DNA of 64,000 nucleotides from Chromobacterium phragmitis (GCF_003325475.1 NZ_CP029495.1:1426001-1490000); one strand, 5' to 3'. Numbered from the stretch's first letter, positions 37,751 through 48,144 are shown. Notes: a model not told the origin generated them from the sequence alone. Program-made: numbers and translations.

Positions 37751-37827
37751 TGGTGGGTCTGGTAGGACTCGAACCTACGACCCCTGCGTTATCAACACAG
37801 TGCTCTAACCAGCTGAGCTACAAACCC
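37751..37827 (-). tRNA. tRNA-Ile (anticodon GAT)
   Basis: Reads GGGTTTGTAGCTCAGCTGGT at the 5' end and CCAGACCCACCA at the 3' end, CCA encoded. The anticodon arm CTGTGTTGATAACGCAG has GAT. First tRNA in the 16S-23S spacer; the Ile-Ala pair is typical of proteobacterial rRNA operons. Confidence 0.98.
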
Positions 37828-37964
37828 AGTAGTCGTTTGATACCACATCCTTTTCGATCAAAATCCAGCAGATCCAGGCGAAAGCTGACGACGTGTACAT
37901 CGAGTACACGAGGAAGCTTTCAACGCAGAGCTGCGCCGATTTTCATCGAAAATGCCCTTAACTT

Positions 37965-37992
37965 GAATAACCGATAGGCTGTAAGTACTTGG
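37965..37992 (-). other. 16S trailer half of the processing stem
   Basis: Transcribed on the minus strand, CCAAGTACTTAC and CCTATCGGTTATTC here are complementary to the 16S leader at 39632-39659 (GAATAACCGATAGG and GTAAGTGCTTGG), forming the stem that brackets 16S rRNA for RNase III. Confidence 0.8.
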
Positions 37993-38006
37993 CAATCGCC
38001 ATTCTC

Positions 38007-39549
<1,543 letters not shown>

Positions 39550-39753
39550 TCTCAAGCAAATTTTCTGGCACGCAAGTTCAAAGAAATAAACAAGTATCTC
39601 TTGTCTCTTGCAGTGCAAGTATTTGGCTTTCACCAAGCACTTACACCTATCGGTTATTCGTTCTGTTAAAGAGCAGTGCTTTCGCTGCCTTCGTCACACC
39701 GGAGAACCGTTTCGTTCCCGCTGCTTCGTTCGCTGCGTCAGCTGAGGAGACGA
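39550..39753 (-). other. rRNA leader with boxA and processing stem
   Basis: The transcribed leader between promoter and 16S. A boxA-like antitermination element TGCTCTTTAACA lies at 39664-39675 on the minus strand. GAATAACCGATAGGTGTAAG at 39640-39659 pairs with the 16S trailer. Confidence 0.8.
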
Positions 39754-39782
39754 ACTATACCTGCGCCCTCACCCTCGGTCAA
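39754..39782 (-). promoter_or_regulatory. rRNA operon promoter
   Basis: On the minus strand TTGACC (39777-39782) and TATAGT (39754-39759) are separated by exactly 17 bases. The upstream 39783-39835 is AT-rich with phased T and A tracts (TTTTTCTCAAAAAACC, GATTTTTCGGATTTTTGATG), which reads as an UP element for the alpha subunit. Confidence 0.9.
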
Positions 39783-39930
39783 CAGGTTTTTTGAGAAAAA
39801 CATCAAAAATCCGAAAAATCGACAACAACCCTTTGATATAAAACACATCACGCAGAAAGCCTTCTTTCCACAGGCTGCCGCGCTTTGCCGTGCCAGCACT
39901 CGCTCAGCCCATTTTGCCAACGGAAAATTG

Positions 39931-39959
39931 AAAAAGCCGCGATATTTCGCGGCTTTTTT
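39931..39959. terminator. Terminator after argJ
   Basis: AAAAAGCCGCG-ATATTT-CGCGGCTTTTTT is an intrinsic terminator with A and T tails on both sides. It lies 40 bases past the argJ stop codon on the minus strand and upstream of the rRNA promoter region, which it insulates from argJ read-through in neither direction specifically. Confidence 0.85.
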
Positions 39960-39998
39960 CTATATGAGGATATTTTGCAATTTATCTAGCGCGCTCCG

Positions 39999-41216
39999 CT
40001 AGCTGCGGTAGTCGGCATTGATACGCACATAGTCATAGGAGAAGTCGCAGGTCCAGACCTTGCCGCTGGCCGCGCCGCGCCCCAGCTCCACCCGCACCGT
40101 GATTTCGCTCTGATTCATCACCGCCTGGCCCTGCTCTTCCTTATATGTCGGATTTCGGCCGCCATCGCAAGCGACCAGCACATCGTCGAGATATAAGGCG
40201 AGACGATCGACATCCAGATCGGCCACGCCGGCGTAGCCGATGGCGGCCAATAATCGTCCCAGGTTCGGATCGGATGCGAAGAAGGCGGTTTTCACCAGCG
40301 GAGAACGGGCGATGGCGTAGGCCACGTCCTTGCACTCGGCCACCGAACGGCCGCCATTCACTTCCACGGTGATGAACTTGGTAGCGCCTTCTCCATCGCG
40401 GACGATGGCTTGGGCCAGTTCGATCGCCACTTCCAGCAGCGCCTGCCTCAACTGCTGGTAAGCGGGCTGCTCGTCGGAGTCGATCAGCGCGGCCTCGCTC
40501 TTGCCGGTGGAGATCAGGATGAAGCTGTCGTTGGTGGAGGTGTCGCCATCCACGGTGATGCTGTTGAAGGATTGGTCGGCCACCTCGCGCACCAGCTGGT
40601 TCAGCAGCGGCCGCGTGATCGCCGCGTCGGTGGCGACGAAGCCCAGCATGGTCGCCATATTCGGGTGGATCATGCCGGACCCTTTGGCGATGCCGGTGAT
40701 CGTCACCGCCTTGCCGCCGATTTCCACCAAGCGGCTAGCCGCCTTGGCGATGGTATCGGTGGTCATGATGGCTTCGGCCGCTTCGGTCCAGTCGGCCTGA
40801 TGCAGCGTCGGCAACGCAGCGATGATCTTGTCCGCCGGCAACGGCTCCAGGATCACCCCGGTGGAGAACGGCAGCACCTGCTCCAGCTGCAGTTGGTGCC
40901 GGTCGGCCAGCGCCCGGCAAACCGACAGCGCGCGGTTGTGGCCGTCCACCCCGGTGCCGGCGTTGGCGTTGCCGGTGTTGACCACCAGCGCGCGAATCTG
41001 CACCCCGGCGGCCAGATGCTCCTGGCACAGCCGCACCGGCGCCGCGCAAAAACGGTTGCGGGTGAACACGCCGGCCACGGTATTGCCCTTGTCCAGCTTG
41101 ACCACCAGCACATCCTTGCGGCCAGGCGTCTTGATGCCGGCCGAGCCGACCAGCAGTTCGACGCCGGCGACTGCCGGCAATTGGCTGGCTTGCGGGGGAT
41201 TCAGATTCACCGCCAT
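39999..41216 (-). CDS. argJ: Bifunctional glutamate N-acetyltransferase / amino-acid acetyltransferase
   Basis: A 405-residue ornithine acetyltransferase of the arginine pathway. It starts as one chain and cuts itself before the Thr of the conserved motif MIHPNMATMLGFVATDA (near residue 185), giving alpha and beta subunits. Other hallmarks are FTRNRFCAAPVRLC, VVNTGNANAGTG, TDT in EAIMTTDTIAK, SFNSITVDGDTSTND and the C-terminal YVRINADYRS. It recycles the acetyl group from N-acetylornithine to glutamate. The ATG at 41216 has GGAG eight bases upstream. Confidence 0.97.
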   Translation of the reverse strand: MAVNLNPPQASQLPAVAGVELLVGSAGIKTPGRKDVLVVKLDKGNTVAGVFTRNRFCAAPVRLCQEHLAAGVQIRALVVNTGNANAGTGVDGHNRALSVCRALADRHQLQLEQVLPFSTGVILEPLPADKIIAALPTLHQADWTEAAEAIMTTDTIAKAASRLVEIGGKAVTITGIAKGSGMIHPNMATMLGFVATDAAITRPLLNQLVREVADQSFNSITVDGDTSTNDSFILISTGKSEAALIDSDEQPAYQQLRQALLEVAIELAQAIVRDGEGATKFITVEVNGGRSVAECKDVAYAIARSPLVKTAFFASDPNLGRLLAAIGYAGVADLDVDRLALYLDDVLVACDGGRNPTYKEEQGQAVMNQSEITVRVELGRGAASGKVWTCDFSYDYVRINADYRS

Positions 41217-41293
41217 GAAATTCTCCTGCATTTATATATATGCGACAGATTGTATAAGAATTTCGCCACTCATGGCTGGGCAAATCATTTGGC

Positions 41294-43123
41294 CTATTCC
41301 TGCGCCTCGCGCAAGCAGTTCAAGAGCGCCTCGCCATAGCGCGCCAGTTTCAGTTCGCCCAAACCGTAAATGCGCTGCAGGCCGGCCGGGCTGTCCGGCC
41401 GCTTTTCCACCAGATCGCGCAGCGTGCGGTCTGAAAACACCGCGTAGGCCGGCACATTGTGCTCGTCGGCCACCTGCCGGCGCCAGCGGCGCAGCGCCTG
41501 CCACAGCCGCTCCTCGCGCTCGGTGCGCAGCCAGCGGTCGGCGCCGCCGCTGCCGCGAGACTTCTTCTCGTCGGCCAGCGGCCGCAGATAGATGCTCTGC
41601 TCGCCCTTCAACAGAGGCCGGCAGGCATCCGTCAACACCAGCGACTGGCCGCGGGCGATATCCACCTGCACCAACTGGCGCGCCACCAGCTGGCGGACGA
41701 TGGAGCGCCACCAACGCTGGTTCATGTCTTTGCCGATGCCGTAGGTGCTGAGCTGATCATGGCGATGGTGGCCGATGCTCGGATTCTGCCGTCCCAGCAG
41801 CACATCGATGACGTGGCCGGTGGGGAAGCGTTGCCCCACTCTATAGATGCAGGACAGCAGCTTGCGCACCGGTTCGGTGGCGTCGTAAGTGATGGGAGGA
41901 TGCAGGCAGTTGTCGCAATGGCCGCAGGGTTTGCTCGCCTCGCCGAAGTGCGCCAGGATGTGCTGGCGGCGACAGCCGGCGGTTTCGCAAAATGCCAGCA
42001 TCGCGTCCAGCTTGGACAGCTCCACCTGCTTCTGCAATTCGGCCATCTCGCCGCCTTCTATCATCTGCCGCAGTTGCACCACGTCGTTGAATCCGTAGCA
42101 CAGCCAACTGGCCGACGGCAGTCCATCGCGGCCGGCGCGGCCCGACTCCTGATAAAAGTTTTCCGGGCTCTTGGGCATGTCGATGTGGGCGACGAAGCGC
42201 ACGTCCGGCTTGTCGATGCCCATGCCGAAGGCCACTGTGGCCACCATCACGATGCCGTCCTCGCGCAGGAACAGCCGCTGATTCGCCTCGCGCTCCGCGT
42301 GGCTCATGCCGGCATGGTAGGCCAGCGCCTCGATGCCGTTCTCCCGCAGCCATTGCGCGGTGTCCTCCACCCGCTTGCGCGACAGGCAGTAAACGATGCC
42401 GGTGGCGCCCTGATGCTCCTGGCGGATGAAGTCCAGCAATTGCTTCTTGGCGTTGTGCTTCTCCACCACCTGGTAGAACAGGTTGGGCCGGTCGAAGCTG
42501 GACAGGAACACCCTGGCCTCGGCCAGCTTCAGATAATGGATGATGTCGAGCCGGGTCTGCTCGTCGGCGGTGGCGGTCAGCGCGATGCGCGGCACCAGAG
42601 GGAACTGTTCGGCCAGCATGCCCAGTTGCTGGTATTCCGGCCGGAAATCGTGTCCCCAATGGCTGACGCAATGCGCTTCGTCGATCGCGAACAACGCGAC
42701 TTTCAAGCTAGCCAAAAATTCCTGAAAGCGCGGCGTCAGCAAGCGCTCCGGCGCCACATACAGCAGGTCCAGCGTGCCGGCTCGGGCCTGGCGGGCGATG
42801 TCGCGCGCCTCGTCCGGGCCAGTGGCGGAATTCAGGCAAGCGGCCGCCACGCCCAGCTCCTGCAACGTCGCCACCTGGTCCTGCATCAGCGCGATCAGCG
42901 GCGACACCACGATGGCGACGCCGTCGCGCAGCAAAGCCGGGATCTGGTAGCACAGGCTCTTGCCGCCGCCGGTAGGCATCAACACCAGCGCGTGGCCGCC
43001 GTGGGCCACCTGTTCGACGATCTCCTGCTGCTGCCCGCGGAATTCCGGATAGCCGAAAATATGATTGAGGATGGAGACTGCGTCGTGCATGCCGGAATGG
43101 GAGTGGGGCTGGGAAAGCGCCAT
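41294..43123 (-). CDS. recQ: ATP-dependent DNA helicase RecQ
   Basis: A 609-residue RecQ, the same length as in E. coli. Helicase motifs: FGYPEFRGQQQEIV (motif 0), LVLMPTGGGKSLCYQIPAL (Walker A), VVSPLIALMQDQV, FAIDEAHCVSHWGHDFRPEY (DEAH), ALTATAD, GIVYCLSRKRVE, and VATVAFGMGIDKPDVRFVAHIDMPKSPENFYQESGRAGRDGLPS (motifs V and VI). The RQC zinc site cysteines are in CETAGCRRQHILAHFGE and CGHCDNC. The HRDC domain closes the protein (DRTLRDLVEKRPDSPAGLQRIYGLGELKLARYGEALL). The ATG at 43123 lacks a clear site; one at 43090 is possible. Confidence 0.97.
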   Translation of the reverse strand: MALSQPHSHSGMHDAVSILNHIFGYPEFRGQQQEIVEQVAHGGHALVLMPTGGGKSLCYQIPALLRDGVAIVVSPLIALMQDQVATLQELGVAAACLNSATGPDEARDIARQARAGTLDLLYVAPERLLTPRFQEFLASLKVALFAIDEAHCVSHWGHDFRPEYQQLGMLAEQFPLVPRIALTATADEQTRLDIIHYLKLAEARVFLSSFDRPNLFYQVVEKHNAKKQLLDFIRQEHQGATGIVYCLSRKRVEDTAQWLRENGIEALAYHAGMSHAEREANQRLFLREDGIVMVATVAFGMGIDKPDVRFVAHIDMPKSPENFYQESGRAGRDGLPSASWLCYGFNDVVQLRQMIEGGEMAELQKQVELSKLDAMLAFCETAGCRRQHILAHFGEASKPCGHCDNCLHPPITYDATEPVRKLLSCIYRVGQRFPTGHVIDVLLGRQNPSIGHHRHDQLSTYGIGKDMNQRWWRSIVRQLVARQLVQVDIARGQSLVLTDACRPLLKGEQSIYLRPLADEKKSRGSGGADRWLRTEREERLWQALRRWRRQVADEHNVPAYAVFSDRTLRDLVEKRPDSPAGLQRIYGLGELKLARYGEALLNCLREAQE

Positions 43124-43159
43124 TGTACGGCAAGGCGCGCCCCGGGACGAGCCGGGCAA

Positions 43160-43234
43160 AAAAATGGCCGCCAGGTTGTGGCGGCCTCAAGTTGGATGGA
43201 GACAATGTGAAACGAAGAGGAAAAATGCTCTCGC
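43160..43234 (-). ncRNA. Candidate small RNA with an ECF-like promoter
   Basis: About 75 nt between recQ and a divergent lipoprotein gene. On the minus strand a GC-rich stem (GGCCGCCA / TGGCGGCC, loop CAACC, about 43167-43187) is followed by ATTTTTTT, a strong intrinsic terminator that belongs to no annotated gene. About 45 bases upstream begins a pyrimidine-rich segment (GCATTTTTCCTCTTCG, CATTGTCTCC) that could pair with Shine-Dalgarno regions. The promoter below would start it near 43234. Alternatively it is an attenuated recQ leader. No coding capacity of note. Confidence 0.5.
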
Positions 43235-43239
43235 ACTAC

Positions 43240-43269
43240 GAAAGACCGGCGGCGGCGCGGTAAAGTTCC
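43240..43269 (-). promoter_or_regulatory. ECF (RpoE-like) sigma promoter candidate
   Basis: On the minus strand GGAACTT (43263-43269), a perfect RpoE-type -35, is followed after 16 bases by GTCTTTC (about 43240-43246). The -35 overlaps a perfect inverted repeat AAAGTT-CCA-AACTTT (43262-43276), so a repressor site is an alternative reading. Confidence 0.45.
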
Positions 43270-43360
43270 AAACTTTTTGCAAAAATCTGCCCCTCCGCCG
43301 CAAACAGTTTTCCCCGGCCCGCCGCTATGCGACACTGGCGCCATCTTCTTGGAGACATTC

Positions 43361-43840
43361 ATGCGCACTCTCTTCACGCCCTTGCTCGCTCTGCTTCTGC
43401 TGGCAGGCTGCGCCACCGCGCCCCAACCGGGCACCCCGACGCAATCGGTCAAACCTGCGGCCGCCACCCCGGCCCCGGCCAGCGCAGACTGGCAGAATCT
43501 GGGTGTTTCTCCCAACGGCAACATTCTGAACGAACTGGACCTGTTGTCGATCAAGCGCCAAGGCTCGCTGGTGACGTTCCGCGACCGCAAAACCATCTTC
43601 AACCTGAAGAAGGAAAATTTCCTGACCACGCCGCGGCACAAGACCTCGCTCAACGTCTGGCAGATCGATTGCGCACAACACACCTTCCGCTTGCTGGGCA
43701 TGACCTTGTTCGATGAAAACGGCCGCCAGATCGCCGCCTTCTCCTATAATGACGCACAGATAAAATCCATGCCGGTGGTGCAGAACTCCGCCAGCTACCA
43801 GCAAATGCTGCTGGTTTGCAAAGGACAGCCAGGCTTCTGA
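43361..43840 (+). CDS. Lipoprotein with adhesin-E-like domain
   Basis: A 159-residue lipoprotein precursor: MRTLFTPLLALLLLAGC ends in lipobox LAGC. A short Thr/Ala/Pro linker (to about residue 48) leads to a domain of about 110 residues: WQNLGVSPNGNILNELDLLSIKRQGSLVTFRDRKTIFN, then NVWQIDCAQHTFRLLGMTLFDENGRQI and QQMLLVCK. Two cysteines (IDCAQ and LVCKG) probably form a disulfide. This resembles the surface-adhesin protein E fold common in Neisseriales and Pasteurellales lipoproteins, though I am not certain. The ATG has GGAG eight bases upstream. Confidence 0.75.
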   Translation: MRTLFTPLLALLLLAGCATAPQPGTPTQSVKPAAATPAPASADWQNLGVSPNGNILNELDLLSIKRQGSLVTFRDRKTIFNLKKENFLTTPRHKTSLNVWQIDCAQHTFRLLGMTLFDENGRQIAAFSYNDAQIKSMPVVQNSASYQQMLLVCKGQPGF

Positions 43841-43899
43841 GCGCGGCAGCCCCAGTCTGGCCGCGCCGGCCCCCGCACCGCCCAACAACAGGAGCCTTC

Positions 43900-44676
43900 A
43901 TGACCATCCGACGCGTGGTATTCAACCAGAAGGGCGGGGTGGGCAAATCCACCATCGCCGTCAATCTGGCCGCGGTGGCGGCCAGCCGGGGCCGACGCGT
44001 GCTGCTGATCGATCTGGATCCCCAAGGCAACGCCAGCCACTATCTGCTGGGCGCCGCCGCAGGCGAAGCCGGCCCCAGCGTAGCCGACCTGTTCCAGCAA
44101 ATGCTCAGCATCTCGCTGTTCGGCAAAGAGCCGCACGAGTTCGTCCGCGAATCCGGGATAGACGGCCTGGCGTTGCTGGCCTCCCACCCGGAGCTGGCTG
44201 AGCTGATGGCCAAGCTGGAATCGCGCTACAAGATGTTCAAGCTGAAGGAAGCGCTGGATTTGCTGGCCCCGCGCTACGACGAAATCTGGATAGACACGCC
44301 GCCGGCGCTCAATTTCTACACCCGCTCGGCGCTGATCGCCGCCGACCGCTGCCTGATTCCCTTCGATTGCGATGCGTTCTCGCGCCACGCCCTCTATAAC
44401 CTGAAAGAAAGCGCGGATGAGATTCGCGCCGACCACAACCCCGATCTGTTCATCGAAGGCATTGTGGTCAACCAGTTCCAGCCGCGCGCCAGCCTGCCGG
44501 TGCGGCTGGTGGACGAATTGAAGGCGGAAGGCCTGCCGGTGCTGGCCTCGCCGCTGTCGGCCTCGGTCAGGATCCGCGAGTCCCACCAGGCCGCTCGACC
44601 CATGATCTACCTGGACCCGCGCCACAAGCTGTCCCGTGAATTCGAGGCCCTGTATCAAGAGTTGACCGATCGCTGA
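43900..44676 (+). CDS. ParA-family ATPase
   Basis: A 258-residue MinD/ParA-type ATPase. It opens RRVVFNQKGGVGKSTIAVNLAAVAASRGRRVLLIDLDPQGNASHYLLG, with a deviant Walker A at residues 11-18 and the A' motif DLDPQGN. The switch region is YDEIWIDTPPALNFYTRSALIAADRCLIPFDCDAFSRHALYNL. No ParB gene is adjacent; instead it precedes a sensor kinase by 11 bases, so it may position a signalling or surface complex rather than a chromosome. GGAG lies six bases before the ATG. Confidence 0.9.
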   Translation: MTIRRVVFNQKGGVGKSTIAVNLAAVAASRGRRVLLIDLDPQGNASHYLLGAAAGEAGPSVADLFQQMLSISLFGKEPHEFVRESGIDGLALLASHPELAELMAKLESRYKMFKLKEALDLLAPRYDEIWIDTPPALNFYTRSALIAADRCLIPFDCDAFSRHALYNLKESADEIRADHNPDLFIEGIVVNQFQPRASLPVRLVDELKAEGLPVLASPLSASVRIRESHQAARPMIYLDPRHKLSREFEALYQELTDR

Positions 44677-44687
44677 CGAGGAGCCCC

Positions 44688-47264
44688 ATGCCGAGGTTGA
44701 ACCGCCTCAGCTCCCTGCTGCTATGCTGCCTGCTGGGCATGGGCCTGCTGCTGGGCGAATACGGGCTGCTGCTGGAGCATGATCGGGAAGAACGCCAGCA
44801 GCAACTGCAGCATTGGGGCGCCTTAGGCACCGGCATCGTCGTGTTGCAGATGCAGAACGCGCTGGAACATTCCCGCGTGCTGGCGCAGCAGTTGGCGAGC
44901 GACCCTGGCCGCGGATTGACCGAGCTCGCCCGCCGCGTCGTCCGCGACGACAGCGTCTTCGCCGGCATCGGCACGGTGGAGCTGGTGGAGCAAAACCGCC
45001 GCTCGGCGTTCGAGAACCGCATCGCCACCAGCATACGCATCCTGCAAAACCATCATTTGCAGGCTAGCCCCATCCAGCTTCAATACTATCCGGTGGCCAG
45101 CTACCTGCCCGACGACGCCAACGCGCTGCCCCAGGGGCTGGATCTCAGCCGCAGCGGCAATGCCAAGTGGGTGCTGGACCTGGCCCGACGCAGCGATCTG
45201 CCGATGCTGCTGTCCGGCCAACCGCTGGATTCGGGCTCGTCTCGCCTGGACGTGGTTACCCGCCTGGGCAACGACCACACTCTCCTGCTGCTTCACCTGC
45301 GCCAGGACAAGCTGATCCAACCCATCAGCAATGAACTGATCAGCGGCAACCCGTTGCACCATGTCCGGCTTCTGGTTTGGGGCAAGAGCCAACCGGACCG
45401 GCCTCTGCTCGACTCGTCTCCCGGACGGCCGCTGCCCACCGACTCGCCCATCTTCTCACGACACAGCACCTTGGGCGGCGCGGAACTGCAGCTGGGCGCC
45501 TACGCGCTGCGCCCAGTGCGCGCTCAGCTCGGCCCCGTCGCTTGGTCCATACTGGCCGCCTCCGCGCTCATGCTGGCCGCGCTGTTGCTGATGCAGCACC
45601 GCCAATTGCGCGCCCAGCTGCGCGAAGAGGCCCAAGCCGAGCAGCTGCGTCAGCAGTTGCTGGAAAACGATCGCACCCTGCGCGAACAGATCAGCGACCG
45701 CGAGCAATCGGAACAGGCGCTGGCGCAAAGCGAGGCCAGGCAACGCGCCATCCTGCAGGCGAGTTCGGACGCCATCATCCTGATAGACCGCAGCGGCCAC
45801 ATCATCCAGGCCAATCCCGCCGCGGCCAAACTGGTGGAGCAAAGCGCCCAGTCGTTGGAAAACCTGCCGGTGGGCGTGCTGTTCCCCGAACTCTACAACG
45901 CCTCGCCCGAACATGCCTTCGAACATACGGCCCAGCGCCATGAAGGGCGCCCGTTCGAAGCCCATCTTTCCCGCAGCGATGCCCAGCATTTGCCGGTGGA
46001 GCTGTCCCTGAGCCGGGTGGTGATGCCAGATGACTGGTTCTACGTCACCGTGTGCCGCGACATTTCCCGTCGCAAGGAGCAGGAAGAAGCGCTGATCAAG
46101 CTGAAAAACAGCTTGGCGGAGCAGGTAGAGGTGCAAAGCCGCCAATTGGCGGCGCTGCTGGACGCCAGCCCGCTGGCGATGGCCTATATCGTCGATCGCC
46201 ATCTGCGCCAGGTGAACCACGCCTTTCTGGAGCTGTTCCAGCAACAAGGCATGGACGTCATAGGCCACCCCACCATGCACTACTTCGAGAACCCGGAGCA
46301 ATGGGAACGCACCGGCAAGGCGCTGTACAGTCTGCTCAATGACGGCAAGGTGGTGCAGACCGAAGTCAAACTGCGCACAGGCAAAGGCCAGTTGTTCTGG
46401 TGCCGGCTGCATGGCCGTGCGGTGAACCCCTCGGTGCCCAAATTGGGCACCATCTGGGTATACCAGGACATTTCCGCCCAGCGCGCGGTGGAAGAGACGC
46501 TGCGCCACGCCAAGATACTGGCCGAGGAGACCAGTCGCGCCAAGACAGAGTTCCTGGCCAATATGTCTCACGAGCTGCGAACGCCGCTGCACGCCATCCT
46601 GGGCTTCACGGAAATGGGCCAGCTGCGCGCCCAGGGCATGGGCGAAACCAAGCTGGAACAATACTTCGCCCGTATCAACACCAGCGGCAGCCGACTGCTG
46701 ACCCTGCTCAACGACTTGCTCGACATGGCCAAGATGGAGGTGGGCAGAATGGAGTACGCGATCGGCCGCGGCAATCTGACCCAGTGCTTGCGCGAGGCCG
46801 GCGACGAAATGACCCCGCTGGGCGCCCGCAACCAGATTCAGCTGCAACTGGTTTGCGAACCTGACCTGCTGATCGCCGACATCGATCCCTTCCGCATGGG
46901 CCAGGTGATACGCAACTTGCTGTCCAACGCGATCAAGTTCAGTCCCCCCGGCTCCGAAATACGGATCCAGGCGCATCAGGTCGAACGCGAGGGACAAGAC
47001 TGGATCATGGTCAGTGTGGAGGACTCAGGTCCCGGCATTCCGGACAAGGAGCTGGAAACCATCTTCGACAAATTCATCCAGAGCAGCACCACCAAGACCG
47101 GCGCCGGCGGTACCGGCCTGGGACTGGCCATCTGCCGGGAGATCCTGCATGCCCATCACGGCTGGATCACCGCCGGCAACTTGCCGGGCGGCGGCGCCAT
47201 CTTCACATTCGCCATCCCCCGCCATTTTCAGCTCATGAAGGAGGAAGACTCCGATGCCACATAA
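44688..47264 (+). CDS. Membrane PAS-domain sensor histidine kinase
   Basis: An 858-residue kinase. TM1 (about 7-28, LSSLLLCCLLGMGLLLGEYGLLL) and TM2 (about 283-303, VAWSILAASALMLAALLLM) flank a periplasmic sensor of 250 residues that I do not recognise. A coiled coil leads to two PAS domains: about 350-465 (RQRAILQASSDAIILIDRSGHIIQANPAAAKL) and about 485-600 (QLAALLDASPLAMAYIVDRHLRQVNHAFLELF). The phosphorylated His is H628 in FLANMSHELRTPLHAILGFTEMG. The ATPase domain has NLLSNAIKFSPPGSEI, VEDSGPGIPDKELETIFDKF and GTGLGLAICREILHAHHG. It overlaps the response regulator gene by 11 bases. Confidence 0.95.
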   Translation: MPRLNRLSSLLLCCLLGMGLLLGEYGLLLEHDREERQQQLQHWGALGTGIVVLQMQNALEHSRVLAQQLASDPGRGLTELARRVVRDDSVFAGIGTVELVEQNRRSAFENRIATSIRILQNHHLQASPIQLQYYPVASYLPDDANALPQGLDLSRSGNAKWVLDLARRSDLPMLLSGQPLDSGSSRLDVVTRLGNDHTLLLLHLRQDKLIQPISNELISGNPLHHVRLLVWGKSQPDRPLLDSSPGRPLPTDSPIFSRHSTLGGAELQLGAYALRPVRAQLGPVAWSILAASALMLAALLLMQHRQLRAQLREEAQAEQLRQQLLENDRTLREQISDREQSEQALAQSEARQRAILQASSDAIILIDRSGHIIQANPAAAKLVEQSAQSLENLPVGVLFPELYNASPEHAFEHTAQRHEGRPFEAHLSRSDAQHLPVELSLSRVVMPDDWFYVTVCRDISRRKEQEEALIKLKNSLAEQVEVQSRQLAALLDASPLAMAYIVDRHLRQVNHAFLELFQQQGMDVIGHPTMHYFENPEQWERTGKALYSLLNDGKVVQTEVKLRTGKGQLFWCRLHGRAVNPSVPKLGTIWVYQDISAQRAVEETLRHAKILAEETSRAKTEFLANMSHELRTPLHAILGFTEMGQLRAQGMGETKLEQYFARINTSGSRLLTLLNDLLDMAKMEVGRMEYAIGRGNLTQCLREAGDEMTPLGARNQIQLQLVCEPDLLIADIDPFRMGQVIRNLLSNAIKFSPPGSEIRIQAHQVEREGQDWIMVSVEDSGPGIPDKELETIFDKFIQSSTTKTGAGGTGLGLAICREILHAHHGWITAGNLPGGGAIFTFAIPRHFQLMKEEDSDAT

Positions 47265-48144
47265 ACTCCTGCTCGTCGACGACGAGCCCTTCAACCTGGA
47301 ATTGATGGCGGAACTGCTGCAGGACGCCGGCTACGAAACCCAGCAAGCCGAAAACGGGGAGATCGCCTGGGATATCCTGGCGCGGGAAGGCGAGCAGTAC
47401 TCGACCGTGCTGCTGGACAAGATGATGCCGGGCATGAGCGGTTTCGACGTGCTGAAGAAGATCAAGGCGGAGCCCAGGCTGGAGTTCCTGCCCGTGATCA
47501 TGCAGACGGCGATGGGCGCTGCCTCCAGCGTGCAGGAGGGGCTGGCTGCGGGCGCATTCTACTACCTGACCAAGCCGTTCTCCCGCGACATGCTGCTGGC
47601 CATCGTCGAAGCCGCGGTAGGCCACTGGGACCGCTACGCCCACTTCCGCGAGCTGGCCAATCTGCACGTGGACGCGCTGCGCCACCTGCGCTCCGCCACG
47701 TTCCGCTGCCGCAGCCACCGCGAAGCCCAGGCCGTCACCGCCCTGCTGGCCAAGACCTGCCCCCAACCGGAGCGGGTGGCGACCGGCCTGTTCGAACTGC
47801 TGGTCAACGCCATCGAGCACGGCAATCTGGAGATCAGCTACGAGCAAAAAAGCCAGCTGATGGCCAGCGGCGACTGGGAGCAGGAACTGGATAATCGGTT
47901 GCGCTCCCCAGCCTACGCCGAGCGAGAAGTGGCGGTGGAGTTCGTTCATCAAGGCGATCGGGTCCAGTTCGCCATCGAGGACATGGGGCCGGGATTTGAT
48001 TGGGCCTATTACCAGGATGCCGAGCCGGCATCGCTGATGAACAGCCATGGCCGCGGCATCCTGATCGCGCGCAAGCTGTCCTTCGACGACCTGCATTACC
48101 AGGGCAAGGGCAACCGGGTGGTGGCGACGGTCAGCCTGGCGTGA
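47254..48144 (+). CDS. Response regulator with C-terminal HATPase (RsbW-like) output domain
   Basis: A 296-residue protein. The receiver domain (1-120) has the acidic pair DDE (9-11), phospho-acceptor D55 in STVLLDKMMPGMSG, Thr/Ala switch IMQTAMG and K in YYLTKPFS. After a helical linker, residues about 165-294 form a GHKL ATPase-like domain: VATGLFELLVNAIEHGNLEISY (N box), FAIEDMGPGFDW (G1) and NSHGRGILIARKLSFDDLHYQGKGNRVVATVSL (G2). This resembles serine kinases of the RsbW/SpoIIAB type, which act on anti-anti-sigma factors. No STAS partner is adjacent. It converges with comEC with a 14-base overlap of coding regions. Confidence 0.92.
   Translation: MPHKLLLVDDEPFNLELMAELLQDAGYETQQAENGEIAWDILAREGEQYSTVLLDKMMPGMSGFDVLKKIKAEPRLEFLPVIMQTAMGAASSVQEGLAAGAFYYLTKPFSRDMLLAIVEAAVGHWDRYAHFRELANLHVDALRHLRSATFRCRSHREAQAVTALLAKTCPQPERVATGLFELLVNAIEHGNLEISYEQKSQLMASGDWEQELDNRLRSPAYAEREVAVEFVHQGDRVQFAIEDMGPGFDWAYYQDAEPASLMNSHGRGILIARKLSFDDLHYQGKGNRVVATVSLA

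Noticed and set aside
43900..44676. Chromosome origin-proximal parA
   Set aside because: No parB, gidAB or parS-like sites are adjacent and the gene is co-transcribed with a sensor kinase.
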